From the NCBI GenBank assembly GCA_025362495.1, contig JANYGI010000032.1:20594-84593 (forward strand): DNA of 64,000 nucleotides, in the 5' to 3' direction. This DNA comes from Byssovorax sp. Its GTDB lineage: Bacteria; Myxococcota_A; Polyangia; Polyangiales; Polyangiaceae. The notes under the pieces are model-generated. The model saw only the letters and a program-made list of their open reading frames with translations. It was not told the DNA's origin and searched no databases. How positions within the stretch are numbered: position 1 is the stretch's first letter; every line of letters starts with the position of its first letter. Both the position numbers and the translations under genes were made by a program. Shown in pieces: positions 9,730-21,568 of the stretch.

Positions 9730-10860
9730 ATGGTCGAAGCCCGCGAGAGCATCGCGAAGATCCTCGTCGTCGACGACAACGAGCAAAACCGCGCGCTCGT
9801 CGAGGCCACGCTCGAGGGCGAGGGGCACGCGCTCCTCCTGGCCGCGAACGGCGAAGAGGCGCTGCGCTTGTTCGAGCAGCGCCAGCCCGACTGCGTGCTG
9901 CTCGACGTGCGGATGCCGGGGCTCGACGGCTTCACGGTATGCACGCGGATCCGCGATCTCCCCGGCGGCAAGGAGGTCCCGGTCCTCTTCCTGACGGCGC
10001 TGCGCGACGTCGAGACGTTCGATCGCGCGCTGCTCGTGGGCGCCGACGATTTCCTCACGAAGCCGATCCGACCGACGGAGCTCGTCGTCCGCGTCAACAC
10101 TGCGCTCAAGCTCCGCCGCATGAGCGCCGACCTCCGCGATCACTACGCGCTGATCCGCCGCCAGCGCGACGATCTCATGCGGCTCGCGCTCCAGAAGGAC
10201 CTGCTGATGGCCTTCGTGATCCACGATCTGAAGAACCCGATCGGCGCCATCGATCTGTTCGCGCAGCTGCTGGTGCGCGATCCGCTGTTGCCCGGCGAGG
10301 CGCGCGAGACGGCCGCGGACATTCGCTCCGCGACGCGGCAGCTCATGCGGCTCATCCACAACCTGCTCGACATCAGCAAGAGCGAGGAGGGCAAGCTCGT
10401 GGTGCGGCGCACGCCGATCAACCTCGGCGCGCTCGTGGGCGAGGTCCGCGAGACGTTCGAGGCCCAGGCGCGGGCCGCCGAGGTGACGCTCGAGACGACC
10501 GTCGAAGGGCTCATGCTCGCGGCCGACGAGGGTCTGCTCCGGCGCGTGCTCGAGAACCTGATCGACAACGCCATCCGCCACGCTCCCCGGCGCAGCGCGG
10601 TCCGCGTCGGCGCCGAGCGCGGCGACGGGAGCACCGAGCTCCGCGTCATCGATCGGGGCGAGGGTATTCGACCCGAGATGCGCGACAAGATCTTCGACCG
10701 CTTCGTGCAGCTCGACCGCGAGAACCCGGCGAGCCGATCGGGGCGGGGCCTCGGGCTCTCGTTCTGCAAGCTCACCGTCGAGGCCCACGACGGCCGCATC
10801 TGGGCCGAGGACGCCGCGCCGGGCACCAGCATTTGCATGAGTTTCCCCGATGTTCCGTGA
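9730..10860 (+). CDS. Response-regulator receiver fused to histidine kinase (REC-HisKA-HATPase)
   Basis: This 376-residue cytoplasmic protein has no membrane segment. The REC domain comes first: acidic pair D15/D16, phospho-acceptor Asp59 in LLDVRMPG, Lys111 in LTKPIR. The HisKA H-box is FVIHDLKNP with His165. The ATPase follows with N-box LENLIDNAIRHA, G1 DRGEGI and G2 GRGLGLSFCK. I chose ATG 9730 because the upstream extension lacks domain character. An REC placed in front of the kinase suggests it takes a phosphoryl signal from another kinase and passes it on. Its stop lies inside the start of the next kinase gene (11-bp overlap), so the two are translationally coupled and probably work together. 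Confidence 0.93.
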   Translation: MVEARESIAKILVVDDNEQNRALVEATLEGEGHALLLAANGEEALRLFEQRQPDCVLLDVRMPGLDGFTVCTRIRDLPGGKEVPVLFLTALRDVETFDRALLVGADDFLTKPIRPTELVVRVNTALKLRRMSADLRDHYALIRRQRDDLMRLALQKDLLMAFVIHDLKNPIGAIDLFAQLLVRDPLLPGEARETAADIRSATRQLMRLIHNLLDISKSEEGKLVVRRTPINLGALVGEVRETFEAQARAAEVTLETTVEGLMLAADEGLLRRVLENLIDNAIRHAPRRSAVRVGAERGDGSTELRVIDRGEGIRPEMRDKIFDRFVQLDRENPASRSGRGLGLSFCKLTVEAHDGRIWAEDAAPGTSICMSFPDVP

Positions 10861-12826
10861 AGCGCTCGCCGACGATCCAGGCGACGTGCTCTACCGCCAG
10901 CTGCTCGAGGCGGCGCCAGACGCGATGGTGATCGTCGACGAGCGCGGGACGATCCAGCTTGTCAACGCGCAGACCGAGGCGCTCTTCGGCTACGCGCGCG
11001 CGGAGCTCCTCGGTCAGCCCGTCGAGATCCTGATCCCGGAGCGCTTCCACGCCGCGCACCCGGCGCACCGCCACGGCTTCGTCACGGCGCCGAAGCTGCG
11101 GCCGATGGGCTCGGGGCTCGCGTTGACGGGGCGCCACAAGGACGGCTCCGAGGTCGCGATCGAGGTGAGCCTGAGCCCGCTGCACACGACGAAGGGCGTC
11201 GTCGTCTCCGCCGCGATCCGTGACATCCGCGAGCGCCGGAAGATGGAGTCCACGACGACGCTCGCCTCGGACCGCCTGCGCAGCGCCGTCGAGAGCATCG
11301 AGGACGCGTTCGCCCTGTTCGACGCCGAGGATCGGCTGGTGCTGTGCAACAGCGCCTACCGCGCCGCGCTGCCGCAGAAGCTCGACGGCCCCGCGGTCGG
11401 CGTCGGCTTCGAGCCGCTGCTCGACGGGATGCTCGCCGAGGGGATGTTCGACCTCGGCGACGAGCCGCGCGAGGCGTTTCACGCGCGTCGCCTCGCGTAC
11501 CGGCGCGAGCCGAAGGGCTCGATCGAGGTCACGACTTCGGACCACCGGAGCTGGCGCATGACCGATCGGCGCACCGCCGAGGGGGGATTCGTCACGACGA
11601 TCTGGGACGTGACCGACGACGTGCACCGCGAGGCAGAGCTGCTGAAGGCGCGGGCCGCCGCCGAGGCCGCGAGCGCCGCCAAGAGCGAGTTCCTCTCGTC
11701 GATGAGCCACGAGCTGCGCACCCCGCTCAACGCCATCCTCGGCTTCGCCCAGCTCCTCCAGCGCGACAAGAAGACGCCGCTCTCGCCGCGGCAACGAGGC
11801 ATGACCGACCAGGTGCTCCGCGGGGGAGAGCACCTGCTGCGCCTCATCGATGACGTGCTCGATCTGGCGCGGATCGAGACGGGCGGAGTCTCGCTCTCGA
11901 CCGAGCCGGTCAGCGTCTCCGGCGTCCTCGCCGAGGTGAAGACGACGCTCGCTCCGATGGCCGAGCGCGCCGGCATCGAGCTGACGATCGCGCCTGTCCC
12001 CCTGGATTTACCGATGATCCTGGCGGACCGGACCCGCTTTGCGCAGATCCTGATGAACTACGGATCGAACGCGATCAAGTACGGCAAGAGCGGTGGTCGG
12101 GCCGTGTTCGAGGTGAAGCTCACCCTCGCGGCGCGGGTGCGCGTGACCCTCGCCGACGACGGGATCGGGATCCCGGAGGACAAGCAAGGGAAGATCTTCC
12201 AGCCGTTCCACCGCGCGGGCCAGGAGACCGGACCGATCGAGGGTACCGGGATCGGGCTCAGCATCACCAGGCGCCTCGCCGAGATGATGGGCGGTCACGT
12301 CGGCTTCCGGAGCGTCGTCGGTGAAGGGTCCGAGTTCTGGGTCGAGCTGCCCGCGCACACGACAGCCCACGACGCGGGGATCGAGGGGCAGCGCGCCCCG
12401 GCCCCTATCGCCTCGTCGCTGCAGGAGGGCGACGGCCCGCGCATCGCGGTGGTGTACGTGGAGGACAACCCGTCCAACATCGCCTTCATGCAGGAGCTCG
12501 TCGCCGATCTCGAGCGCGTCGAGCTGATCACGGCGCCGACCGCCGAGATCGGGATCGAGCTGATCCGCGCGCGCCTCCCCGGCGTGGTCCTCATGGACAT
12601 CAACCTGCCTGGCATGAGCGGCTTCGAGGCGCTGCGGCGCCTGCGCGAGTGGCCCGAGACGCGCGACATCCCCGTCATCGCCCTCAGCGCCGCGGCGATG
12701 ACGCGCGACCGGAAGCGCGCGGAAGAGGCGGGGTTCTTCCGCTATCTGACCAAGCCAGTCCGCGTGGACGAGCTGCTCCGAGAGCTCGAGGCGCTGCTCA
12801 TGCCGGACGCGTCGCCGCCGCGCTGA
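10850..12826 (+). CDS. Hybrid histidine kinase, PAS-PAS-HK-REC
   Basis: This is a 658-residue soluble hybrid kinase. PAS1 is at about 12-128 (DAMVIVDERGTIQLVNAQTE), PAS2 at about 140-257 (EDAFALFDAEDRLVLCN), a short Ala-rich helix follows, then HisKA with SHELRTPLNA and His287. The ATPase has N-box NYGSNAIKYG, G1 DDGIGIPE and G2 GTGIGLSI. The C-terminal REC has Asp583 (LMDINLPG) and Lys635 (LTKPVR). The first PAS suggests a small-molecule, redox or light cue, but no haem or flavin ligand is evident. ATG 10850 overlaps the previous stop by 11 bp. The last 85 bp are shared, antisense, with the ABC exporter gene. Confidence 0.93.
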   Translation: MFREALADDPGDVLYRQLLEAAPDAMVIVDERGTIQLVNAQTEALFGYARAELLGQPVEILIPERFHAAHPAHRHGFVTAPKLRPMGSGLALTGRHKDGSEVAIEVSLSPLHTTKGVVVSAAIRDIRERRKMESTTTLASDRLRSAVESIEDAFALFDAEDRLVLCNSAYRAALPQKLDGPAVGVGFEPLLDGMLAEGMFDLGDEPREAFHARRLAYRREPKGSIEVTTSDHRSWRMTDRRTAEGGFVTTIWDVTDDVHREAELLKARAAAEAASAAKSEFLSSMSHELRTPLNAILGFAQLLQRDKKTPLSPRQRGMTDQVLRGGEHLLRLIDDVLDLARIETGGVSLSTEPVSVSGVLAEVKTTLAPMAERAGIELTIAPVPLDLPMILADRTRFAQILMNYGSNAIKYGKSGGRAVFEVKLTLAARVRVTLADDGIGIPEDKQGKIFQPFHRAGQETGPIEGTGIGLSITRRLAEMMGGHVGFRSVVGEGSEFWVELPAHTTAHDAGIEGQRAPAPIASSLQEGDGPRIAVVYVEDNPSNIAFMQELVADLERVELITAPTAEIGIELIRARLPGVVLMDINLPGMSGFEALRRLREWPETRDIPVIALSAAAMTRDRKRAEEAGFFRYLTKPVRVDELLRELEALLMPDASPPR

Positions 12827-14610
12827 CCCGCTCCCGGCTCGTGCTGACGCCGGTGCATCTCGGCGTAGAGCCCGCCCGCGGCGACGAGCGACGCGTGGGT
12901 GCCTCGCTCCACGATCCTCCCGCCGTCGACGACGAGGATCTGATCGGCGCGCCGGATCGTCGAGAGGCGATGGGCGATCACGAACGTCGTCCGACCGACG
13001 AGCAAGCGCCCGAGCGCCTCCTGGATCAGGGCCTCCGACCTCGTGTCGAGGCTCGAGGTCGCCTCGTCGAGGATCACGATCCGCGGGTCCGCGAGGAGCG
13101 CCCGCGCGATCGAGATGCGCTGTCGCTGCCCGCCCGAGAGCCGCACGCCGCGCTCGCCGATCAGGGCGTCGTGGCCGCCCTCGATCGCCTCGGCGAACTC
13201 GTCCACGCGCGCGCTCCGCGAGGCCGCGAGGATCTCGTCGCGCGTGGCGCCGGGGCGGGCAAACGCGATGTTGTCGAGGATCGATCCCTCGAAGAGGAAC
13301 GTCTCCTGGAGCACCACGCCGAGCTGCGCGCGGTACGGATCGAGGCGCGCCGTCGCGAGGTCGACGCCGTCGACGCGGATCACGCCGGCCGTGGGAACGT
13401 AGAACGAGGCGAGGAGGCCGGTGATCGTCGACTTGCCCGCGCCCGATGGGCCGACGAGCGCCGTCACCGTCCCGGGCTCGGCGCGGAACGACACGTCGTG
13501 GAGCACCGGCTTTCCCGGCGTGTAGGCGAAGTCCACGTGCTCGAAGCGCACCTCGCCGGCGATCGGGCCGATCGACGCCAGGCGCCGCGGATCGGCGTTC
13601 TCCCGGGGCTCGCGGAGGATCTCGCGCGTGCGCTCGAGGCCTCCGAGCGCCGTCATCACCACCGTCCCGATCGCCGCGATCTGCAGCGCCGGCGCGGCGA
13701 GGTAATTGAGCAGCACGGTGACCGTGAAGAAGCCGCCCAGCGTGAGCGTGCCGTCGAGGATGTACCGGACGCCGACGTAGATCACGACGGCGTTGATCAG
13801 GCCCCAGAGCACCGTCGTCGCGAGGCTGACGCGCGCCGAGAGCGCGACGGTCTCGCGGGTGTTGTCGAGCAAGCGCGCGTTGCCGTCGGCGAAGATCACC
13901 TCTTCGCGCGCTTCGGCCCGGTAGGTCTTGATCACCCGCACGCCGCCCAGCGCCTCCAGGAGCCGACCGTGGATGTCGCCTTCGATGACGCTCCGCTTCC
14001 ACGATATCTCGCGGATGCGCTGCGTGCCGGCGCCGGCGATCGTCGCGGCGACGGTGACGCAGATCAGCGAGAGCGCGGCGAGCCGCACGCTGAAGTGAGC
14101 CATCACGGCGAGGGAGAACGCGGCCGTCATCAGCGTCCCCACGAAGCCGAGCAGGCCGAGGCCGATCAGGTCCTGCACGCCGGCCACGTCGTTGTGGATG
14201 CGCGACCCGAGCGTGCCGCTCTTGTGGGTGTCGTGATAGAGCAGCGGCAGCCGCATGACGTGCGCGTGGAGCTTGCCGCGCAGCTCGGCCGTGAGGCGCT
14301 GGCTCGCCTCGGAGAACAGCAGCGTGAGCACGTGGGAGATCCACGCTTGCAGCGCTGTCGCGGCGGCGACGGCGATCACGATCGGGAGCAGCAGATCGAC
14401 GCGGCGCGCGCCGAGGACGTCGTCGATCACCACCTTCATCGCCGCGGGCGCGACGAGCGTGGTCGCGCGCACCACGCCCATCAGCACGACGCCCAGCGCG
14501 AGCGTCCCGCGGCGCGGCGCGAGGAGGGCCACCACGTCGGGCCAGATCCCCCGGAGCCGCTCCAGGCGGCGGCGATTGGCAGGCGCCGGCGCTCGGGTGG
14601 TGGGGTTCAT
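12742..14610 (-). CDS. ABC exporter half-transporter (MsbA/MDR type)
   Basis: This protein has about 622 residues, with an N-terminal six-helix transmembrane domain and a C-terminal ATPase. Walker A is GPSGAGKST, the signature is LSGGQRQR, Walker B is IVILDEATSSLD, with a Q-loop (VVLQETFLFEGS) and H-loop (FVIAHRLST). Such half-transporters dimerise and export lipids, peptides or drugs across the inner membrane. ATG 14610 begins MNPTTRAP; an ATG seven codons upstream (14631) is also possible. The C-terminus is an unusual Ser/Arg-rich tail of about 25 residues that lies over the end of the convergent kinase gene, consistent with loss of an earlier stop. The cargo is unknown. Confidence 0.94.
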   Translation of the reverse strand: MNPTTRAPAPANRRRLERLRGIWPDVVALLAPRRGTLALGVVLMGVVRATTLVAPAAMKVVIDDVLGARRVDLLLPIVIAVAAATALQAWISHVLTLLFSEASQRLTAELRGKLHAHVMRLPLLYHDTHKSGTLGSRIHNDVAGVQDLIGLGLLGFVGTLMTAAFSLAVMAHFSVRLAALSLICVTVAATIAGAGTQRIREISWKRSVIEGDIHGRLLEALGGVRVIKTYRAEAREEVIFADGNARLLDNTRETVALSARVSLATTVLWGLINAVVIYVGVRYILDGTLTLGGFFTVTVLLNYLAAPALQIAAIGTVVMTALGGLERTREILREPRENADPRRLASIGPIAGEVRFEHVDFAYTPGKPVLHDVSFRAEPGTVTALVGPSGAGKSTITGLLASFYVPTAGVIRVDGVDLATARLDPYRAQLGVVLQETFLFEGSILDNIAFARPGATRDEILAASRSARVDEFAEAIEGGHDALIGERGVRLSGGQRQRISIARALLADPRIVILDEATSSLDTRSEALIQEALGRLLVGRTTFVIAHRLSTIRRADQILVVDGGRIVERGTHASLVAAGGLYAEMHRRQHEPGAGQRGGDASGMSSASSSRSSSSTRTGLVR

Positions 14611-14779
14611 GGAATTGGCCGGGCGCTGCACTCGGATCTGCCCGCGGAGGCCGATCGCGGCGAGGCTACCGCCGCGCGCGCGAACGCGTCAACATCGCGA
14701 CCGACGCCGATGAGCTGGCATGACGCTGCACGCTCCGGAGTGATCGCGGGGGTTGCCCGCACCGACGCGGCGCGACGCT

Positions 14780-16096
14780 TCATTTCAAGGCGTCTCCCAC
14801 CGCCGATCGCAGCTCGGCCGCCCGGAAGGGCTTGGACAGGCGCGGGTTCGGGACCCGATCCAGGAACGATTGCGCGGACTCGTTGAAGGCGCCGCCGGTG
14901 ACGAAGATCATGCGCCGGGCGAGCGACGGACTCGACTCCATCAGCGCCGCATGGACGTCCATGCCTGTCATCCCGGGCATCATCAGATCGCACACGACGA
15001 CGTCGAACCGCTCGCCGGCGGCGATGCGGGCGAGAGCGTCCTTGCCGTCGTTGACGACGACGACGTCGTGCGCAGCGAGCGAACGGGCGGTGATCTTCGC
15101 GACGAGCGCGTCGTCGTCGATCACGAGGACCCGCGCGCGGCGGGTCGGGCTGGCGGGCGGGGCCGTGGAGCCACCGACCGCGCCGGGGCTCGGCGGGGCG
15201 CCGGACGTGGGCGGGAGCGTGACTCGAAAGCACGAGCCCACGCCGACCTCGCTCGTGACGAGGATGGTTCCGCCAAGGGACGTCACGATACCGTGGCAAA
15301 TGGAGAGGCCGAGTCCGGTGCCGGCGCCGACTGGCTTCGTCGTGAAGAAGGGATCGAGAATGCGGCCGCGGAGCTCGGCCGAGATGCCTGGCCCGTTGTC
15401 GTGGAGCTCGACGACGGCCCGGCCCTCGGCGTCGGTGAAGGTGACAATCTGGATGAGGTTGCGCTCGACGTTACCCTCGGGCATCGCCTGCGCGGCGTTG
15501 ACCAGGAGGTTGATGAACACCTGCCCGAGGCGGCCCTCGTCGGCGTCGACGAGCGGGACGGGACCGATCGTGGTGTCGAGGCGCGCCCGGAAGCGAAGCT
15601 CGTTGTTGGTCATGCGCGCGGCGATCGCGACGGCGCGGCGAACGTCGACCGGCGCGCGCCGTTCTTCGTCGCTGCGCGAGAGCGATCGCAGGCTGTTGAC
15701 GATGGCCCGGATCCGCTCCATGCCCTCGCGGATCTCGGTCACCATGGTCGCCATCTCCTCGCGCTGCGCGCCGGAGAGGCTGGCGGGGCGTTCGAGGATG
15801 CTACCCATGCTCTCGAGGTTGAGAGAGACGTAGGCCAGAGGGTTGTTGATCTCGTGAGCCACGCCGGCGGCGAGCGTCCCCACCGCGGCGAGCCGCTCGT
15901 TGAAGGCCAGCTGCGTCTGGATGTCCTTGATCCGCGTCACGGCCTCTTGCTCGGCGCGGACGGCGGCCTCGGCGGCTTTCTTCGCGGCGAGCAGCTCGCT
16001 CTCGTAGAGGTGGCGGCGGTGCATCGCGAGGAAGGCACAGGTGCTGACGAAGCGGCCCTGGTGCTCGCGGCGCACGGCGTTGAGCAGCACCGGCAC
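14780..16096 (-). CDS. Histidine kinase with C-terminal receiver; N-terminal PAS domain appears truncated
   Basis: From GTG 16096 this gives 438 residues. The first 40 residues (VLLNAVRREHQGRF, then LAMHRRHLYESELLAA) match only the end of a PAS domain common in myxobacterial and actinobacterial regulators. A coiled linker follows, then HisKA AAGVAHEINNPLAY, ATPase motifs NLLVNAAQAM, DNGPGI and GTGLGLSI, and a REC domain with VVCDLMMPGM and LSKPFR. In the same frame the code stays PAS-like upstream to a TGA near 16228 but has no start codon, so the beginning of the PAS domain has been lost. The kinase and receiver cores are intact. It reads toward the ABC exporter, 150-170 bp away. Confidence 0.85.
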   Translation of the reverse strand: MPVLLNAVRREHQGRFVSTCAFLAMHRRHLYESELLAAKKAAEAAVRAEQEAVTRIKDIQTQLAFNERLAAVGTLAAGVAHEINNPLAYVSLNLESMGSILERPASLSGAQREEMATMVTEIREGMERIRAIVNSLRSLSRSDEERRAPVDVRRAVAIAARMTNNELRFRARLDTTIGPVPLVDADEGRLGQVFINLLVNAAQAMPEGNVERNLIQIVTFTDAEGRAVVELHDNGPGISAELRGRILDPFFTTKPVGAGTGLGLSICHGIVTSLGGTILVTSEVGVGSCFRVTLPPTSGAPPSPGAVGGSTAPPASPTRRARVLVIDDDALVAKITARSLAAHDVVVVNDGKDALARIAAGERFDVVVCDLMMPGMTGMDVHAALMESSPSLARRMIFVTGGAFNESAQSFLDRVPNPRLSKPFRAAELRSAVGDALK

Positions 16097-16225
16097 GTCG
16101 GCGCCGGACGCCGGCCGGAACGAGAGAGAGACCTCTTCGGCCCGCCCGCGTAGGAGCGGCTCGTCGCGTCCGCGTCGCAGTATCGGCGGGTCCCGGAAAA
16201 ACTGGAGAGAAAATCGCCGGTCTCA

Positions 16226-16925
16226 CCTTATTTTCTTTCGTCGGGCCGGGTACGAGGTCGAGGAACAGGGCAATGCGAGCCTCCGCGGGCATCCACGCGG
16301 TCGCGAAAGTAACGCAACGTGAGTTTTACATCGACGGAGGAGCGATGGGCTCTTCGCGAGATCACTTTGGTTGATAGGCCACATGCATTCACGGGCGCTC
16401 GCCGACGAGGCCGATACCGCGGCAAGTGGATGGGCCGGAACGACAGACAACCTGGCTCAGGCGCGCATGGCGAGCAGGCCACCCGTTCTTGATGGCATTT
16501 CACCTGGCCGCATCGGGATCATCCGCTCCGGGGACTGGCTTGCCTGAACGCGCGCGCGAGGGACTGAAGAGGCCGTTCTCGGGCTGCACGCGCGAGAGCG
16601 AGAGCGAGAGAGGATGCCGCGGGCGCGAGCACCGTGGAGGACTTCGAGGAGGCGTGGCTCGAGGCGCACGGATCGCTCGGCGTCGTCTCGGCGCGCGATG
16701 AAGACCACGACCGCACCGGCGCTCTCCCACCTGGGACTCGACGATGAGCATGCGCCCGTCGTTCGCGGCCTGCGTCGTCCCGCGGTCGAAGACGGAGACG
16801 CCGCAGAAGGTGGCGATCCCGCAACCCCTTCAGGTGCCAGGTGCCAGGTGCCGCCCTGCCAGGCTCCGCGCCGGCGAAATGCCAGGGCGGAACCTTTCCC
16901 CCTGACGAGATCGTCGAAAACTTCG
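16226..16925. other. About 700 bp without an intact gene
   Basis: No convincing complete gene lies between the broken PAS kinase and the tRNA. The part nearest the kinase could once have held its 5' end. The stretch at 16612-16820 holds a decayed coding fragment on the minus strand. Three tandem copies of a 7-bp unit CAGGTGC occur at 16831-16851. I see no promoter strong enough to name. Confidence 0.6.
16612..16820 (-). pseudogene. Decayed coding fragment of unknown family with one frameshift
   Basis: On the minus strand one frame reads GIATFCGVSVFDRGT and MLIVESQVGE, then coding character jumps to the next frame at about 16730: SAGAVVVFIARRDDAERSV, LEPRLLEVLHGARARGI. Both parts have codon and residue patterns of real protein (alternating hydrophobic strands) and join across a one-base shift. 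There is no start and no recognisable family. It is best read as the remnant of a deleted gene. The call rests on the frame pattern only. Confidence 0.4.
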
Positions 16926-16999
16926 CGCGCCACACAGGATTCGAACCTGTGGCCTACGGCTTCGGAGGCCGCCGCTCTATCCAGCTGAGCTAGTGGCGC
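16926..16999 (-). tRNA. tRNA-Arg (anticodon CCG)
   Basis: The reverse strand folds as a cloverleaf. The acceptor stem GCGCCAC pairs with GTGGCGC over 7 bp. The D arm is GCTC-AGCTGGATA-GAGC. The anticodon arm GCGGC-CTCCGAA-GCCGT gives anticodon CCG, reading CGG arginine codons. The T arm is ACAGG-TTCGAAT-CCTGT. The discriminator is G and CCA is not encoded. It lies beside the 700-bp decayed region; tRNA genes often serve as integration sites, but I found no integrase or duplicated tRNA end. Confidence 0.96.
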
Positions 17000-17117
17000 T
17001 GATTGATGCGGCCGGCACCCTACCGACGAAGCGCCATCCGCGCAACCCCGCGCTGACGCTTCACGGACGATCCCGCCCGGCGGCCGCGAAACTTGGCCCC
17101 GCACGGCGGGTTCCGGC

Positions 17118-18791
<1,674 letters not shown>

Positions 18792-18810
18792 GCGAGATCC
18801 GGCGGATTTC

Positions 18811-18933
18811 ACAGGGAGGCGGGGAGACAGGGAGGTCGGAAGGGATCCAGAGCAGAGTTTTGTTTCTCGGATTTTCCGGACCAAAAGATTCTCTTCTTCT
18901 GACTCCGATCTGCCCGCCTCCCCGCCTCCCTGT
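18811..18933. repeat. Inverted repeat, 16-bp arms, between convergent genes
   Basis: The arm ACAGGGAGGCGGGGAG at 18811-18826 is repeated as its perfect reverse complement at 18918-18933. About 91 bp lie between the arms. The interior is clearly richer in A and T than the surroundings and pyrimidine-rich in its second half. The arms are G-rich on one strand. It sits between the ends of two convergent genes, so it could act as a bidirectional terminator, although the loop is long for a simple hairpin. It could equally be a small mobile palindromic element. No transposase or target duplication is visible. Confidence 0.7.
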
Positions 18934-18954
18934 AATAAATTCCGACTCTCCTCT

Positions 18955-21051
<2,097 letters not shown>

Positions 21052-21211
21052 GATTCAAGTCGTACCAACCAAGGCCCGTCTAGAGAAGCCCTGCGTGGCC
21101 CGCTGCAGCGGAATAAGCGCGGTCGACCTGGCCGCGAGAGGCCCGCTCGGCAAAATGCGATAGTATCCCGCCCGGTTGCTGCTCTGTCGTGGGCGGATGG
21201 CCGCTTTCCCC

Positions 21212-21559
21212 ATGAAGACCCTGCTTTACAGTCTGCTGTTCGCGCTCAACCTCGGGCTCCCGCTCGCGGTGCAGATCTGGGACCGACGGCGCCTGACCTC
21301 GCGGCAGCGCGCGCGATCCTGGAACGGGGCGAGCTGGGGTTCGGCGCTCTATGTGGCCGGGCCACTCTCGATGATCGCCTGGGCGTGGGTGACGCGAAAC
21401 GAGTGGACGCGCTGGCGACAGGACGGGCTCGGCGCCGCGCTCGGCCGGAGCGCGCTGGTGCTGGCCGCGGGGCTCGGCGTGGCGGCGCTGCTCTATGCGA
21501 TCGCGATCGGGGCGGTGACCGGGCTCGCCGCGGCGCTCGGGCTGCCCGATCTGGGCTGA
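21212..21559 (+). CDS. Small membrane protein, no known family
   Basis: This predicted protein of 115 residues has three hydrophobic segments: LLYSLLFALNLGLPLAV near the N-terminus, ALYVAGPLSMIAWAWV in the middle and ALVLAAGLGVAALLYAIAIG near the C-terminus. The loop between helices 1 and 2 is rich in Arg. ATG 21212 begins MKTLLYSLL; an ATG at 21197 would add five residues. It is divergent from the EF-G-like gene and ends only 9 bp before the stop of the convergent kinase gene. I do not recognise the family. Confidence 0.7.
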   Translation: MKTLLYSLLFALNLGLPLAVQIWDRRRLTSRQRARSWNGASWGSALYVAGPLSMIAWAWVTRNEWTRWRQDGLGAALGRSALVLAAGLGVAALLYAIAIGAVTGLAAALGLPDLG

Positions 21560-21568
21560 CGCCCGCGG

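Noticed and set aside
16831..16851. Triple CAGGTGC repeat as a possible CRISPR or iteron
   Set aside because: Only three copies of 7 bp with no spacers and no cas or replication genes.
16926..16999. tRNA-Arg as an integration site for a mobile island
   Set aside because: No integrase, no duplicated tRNA 3' end and no island boundary are visible nearby.
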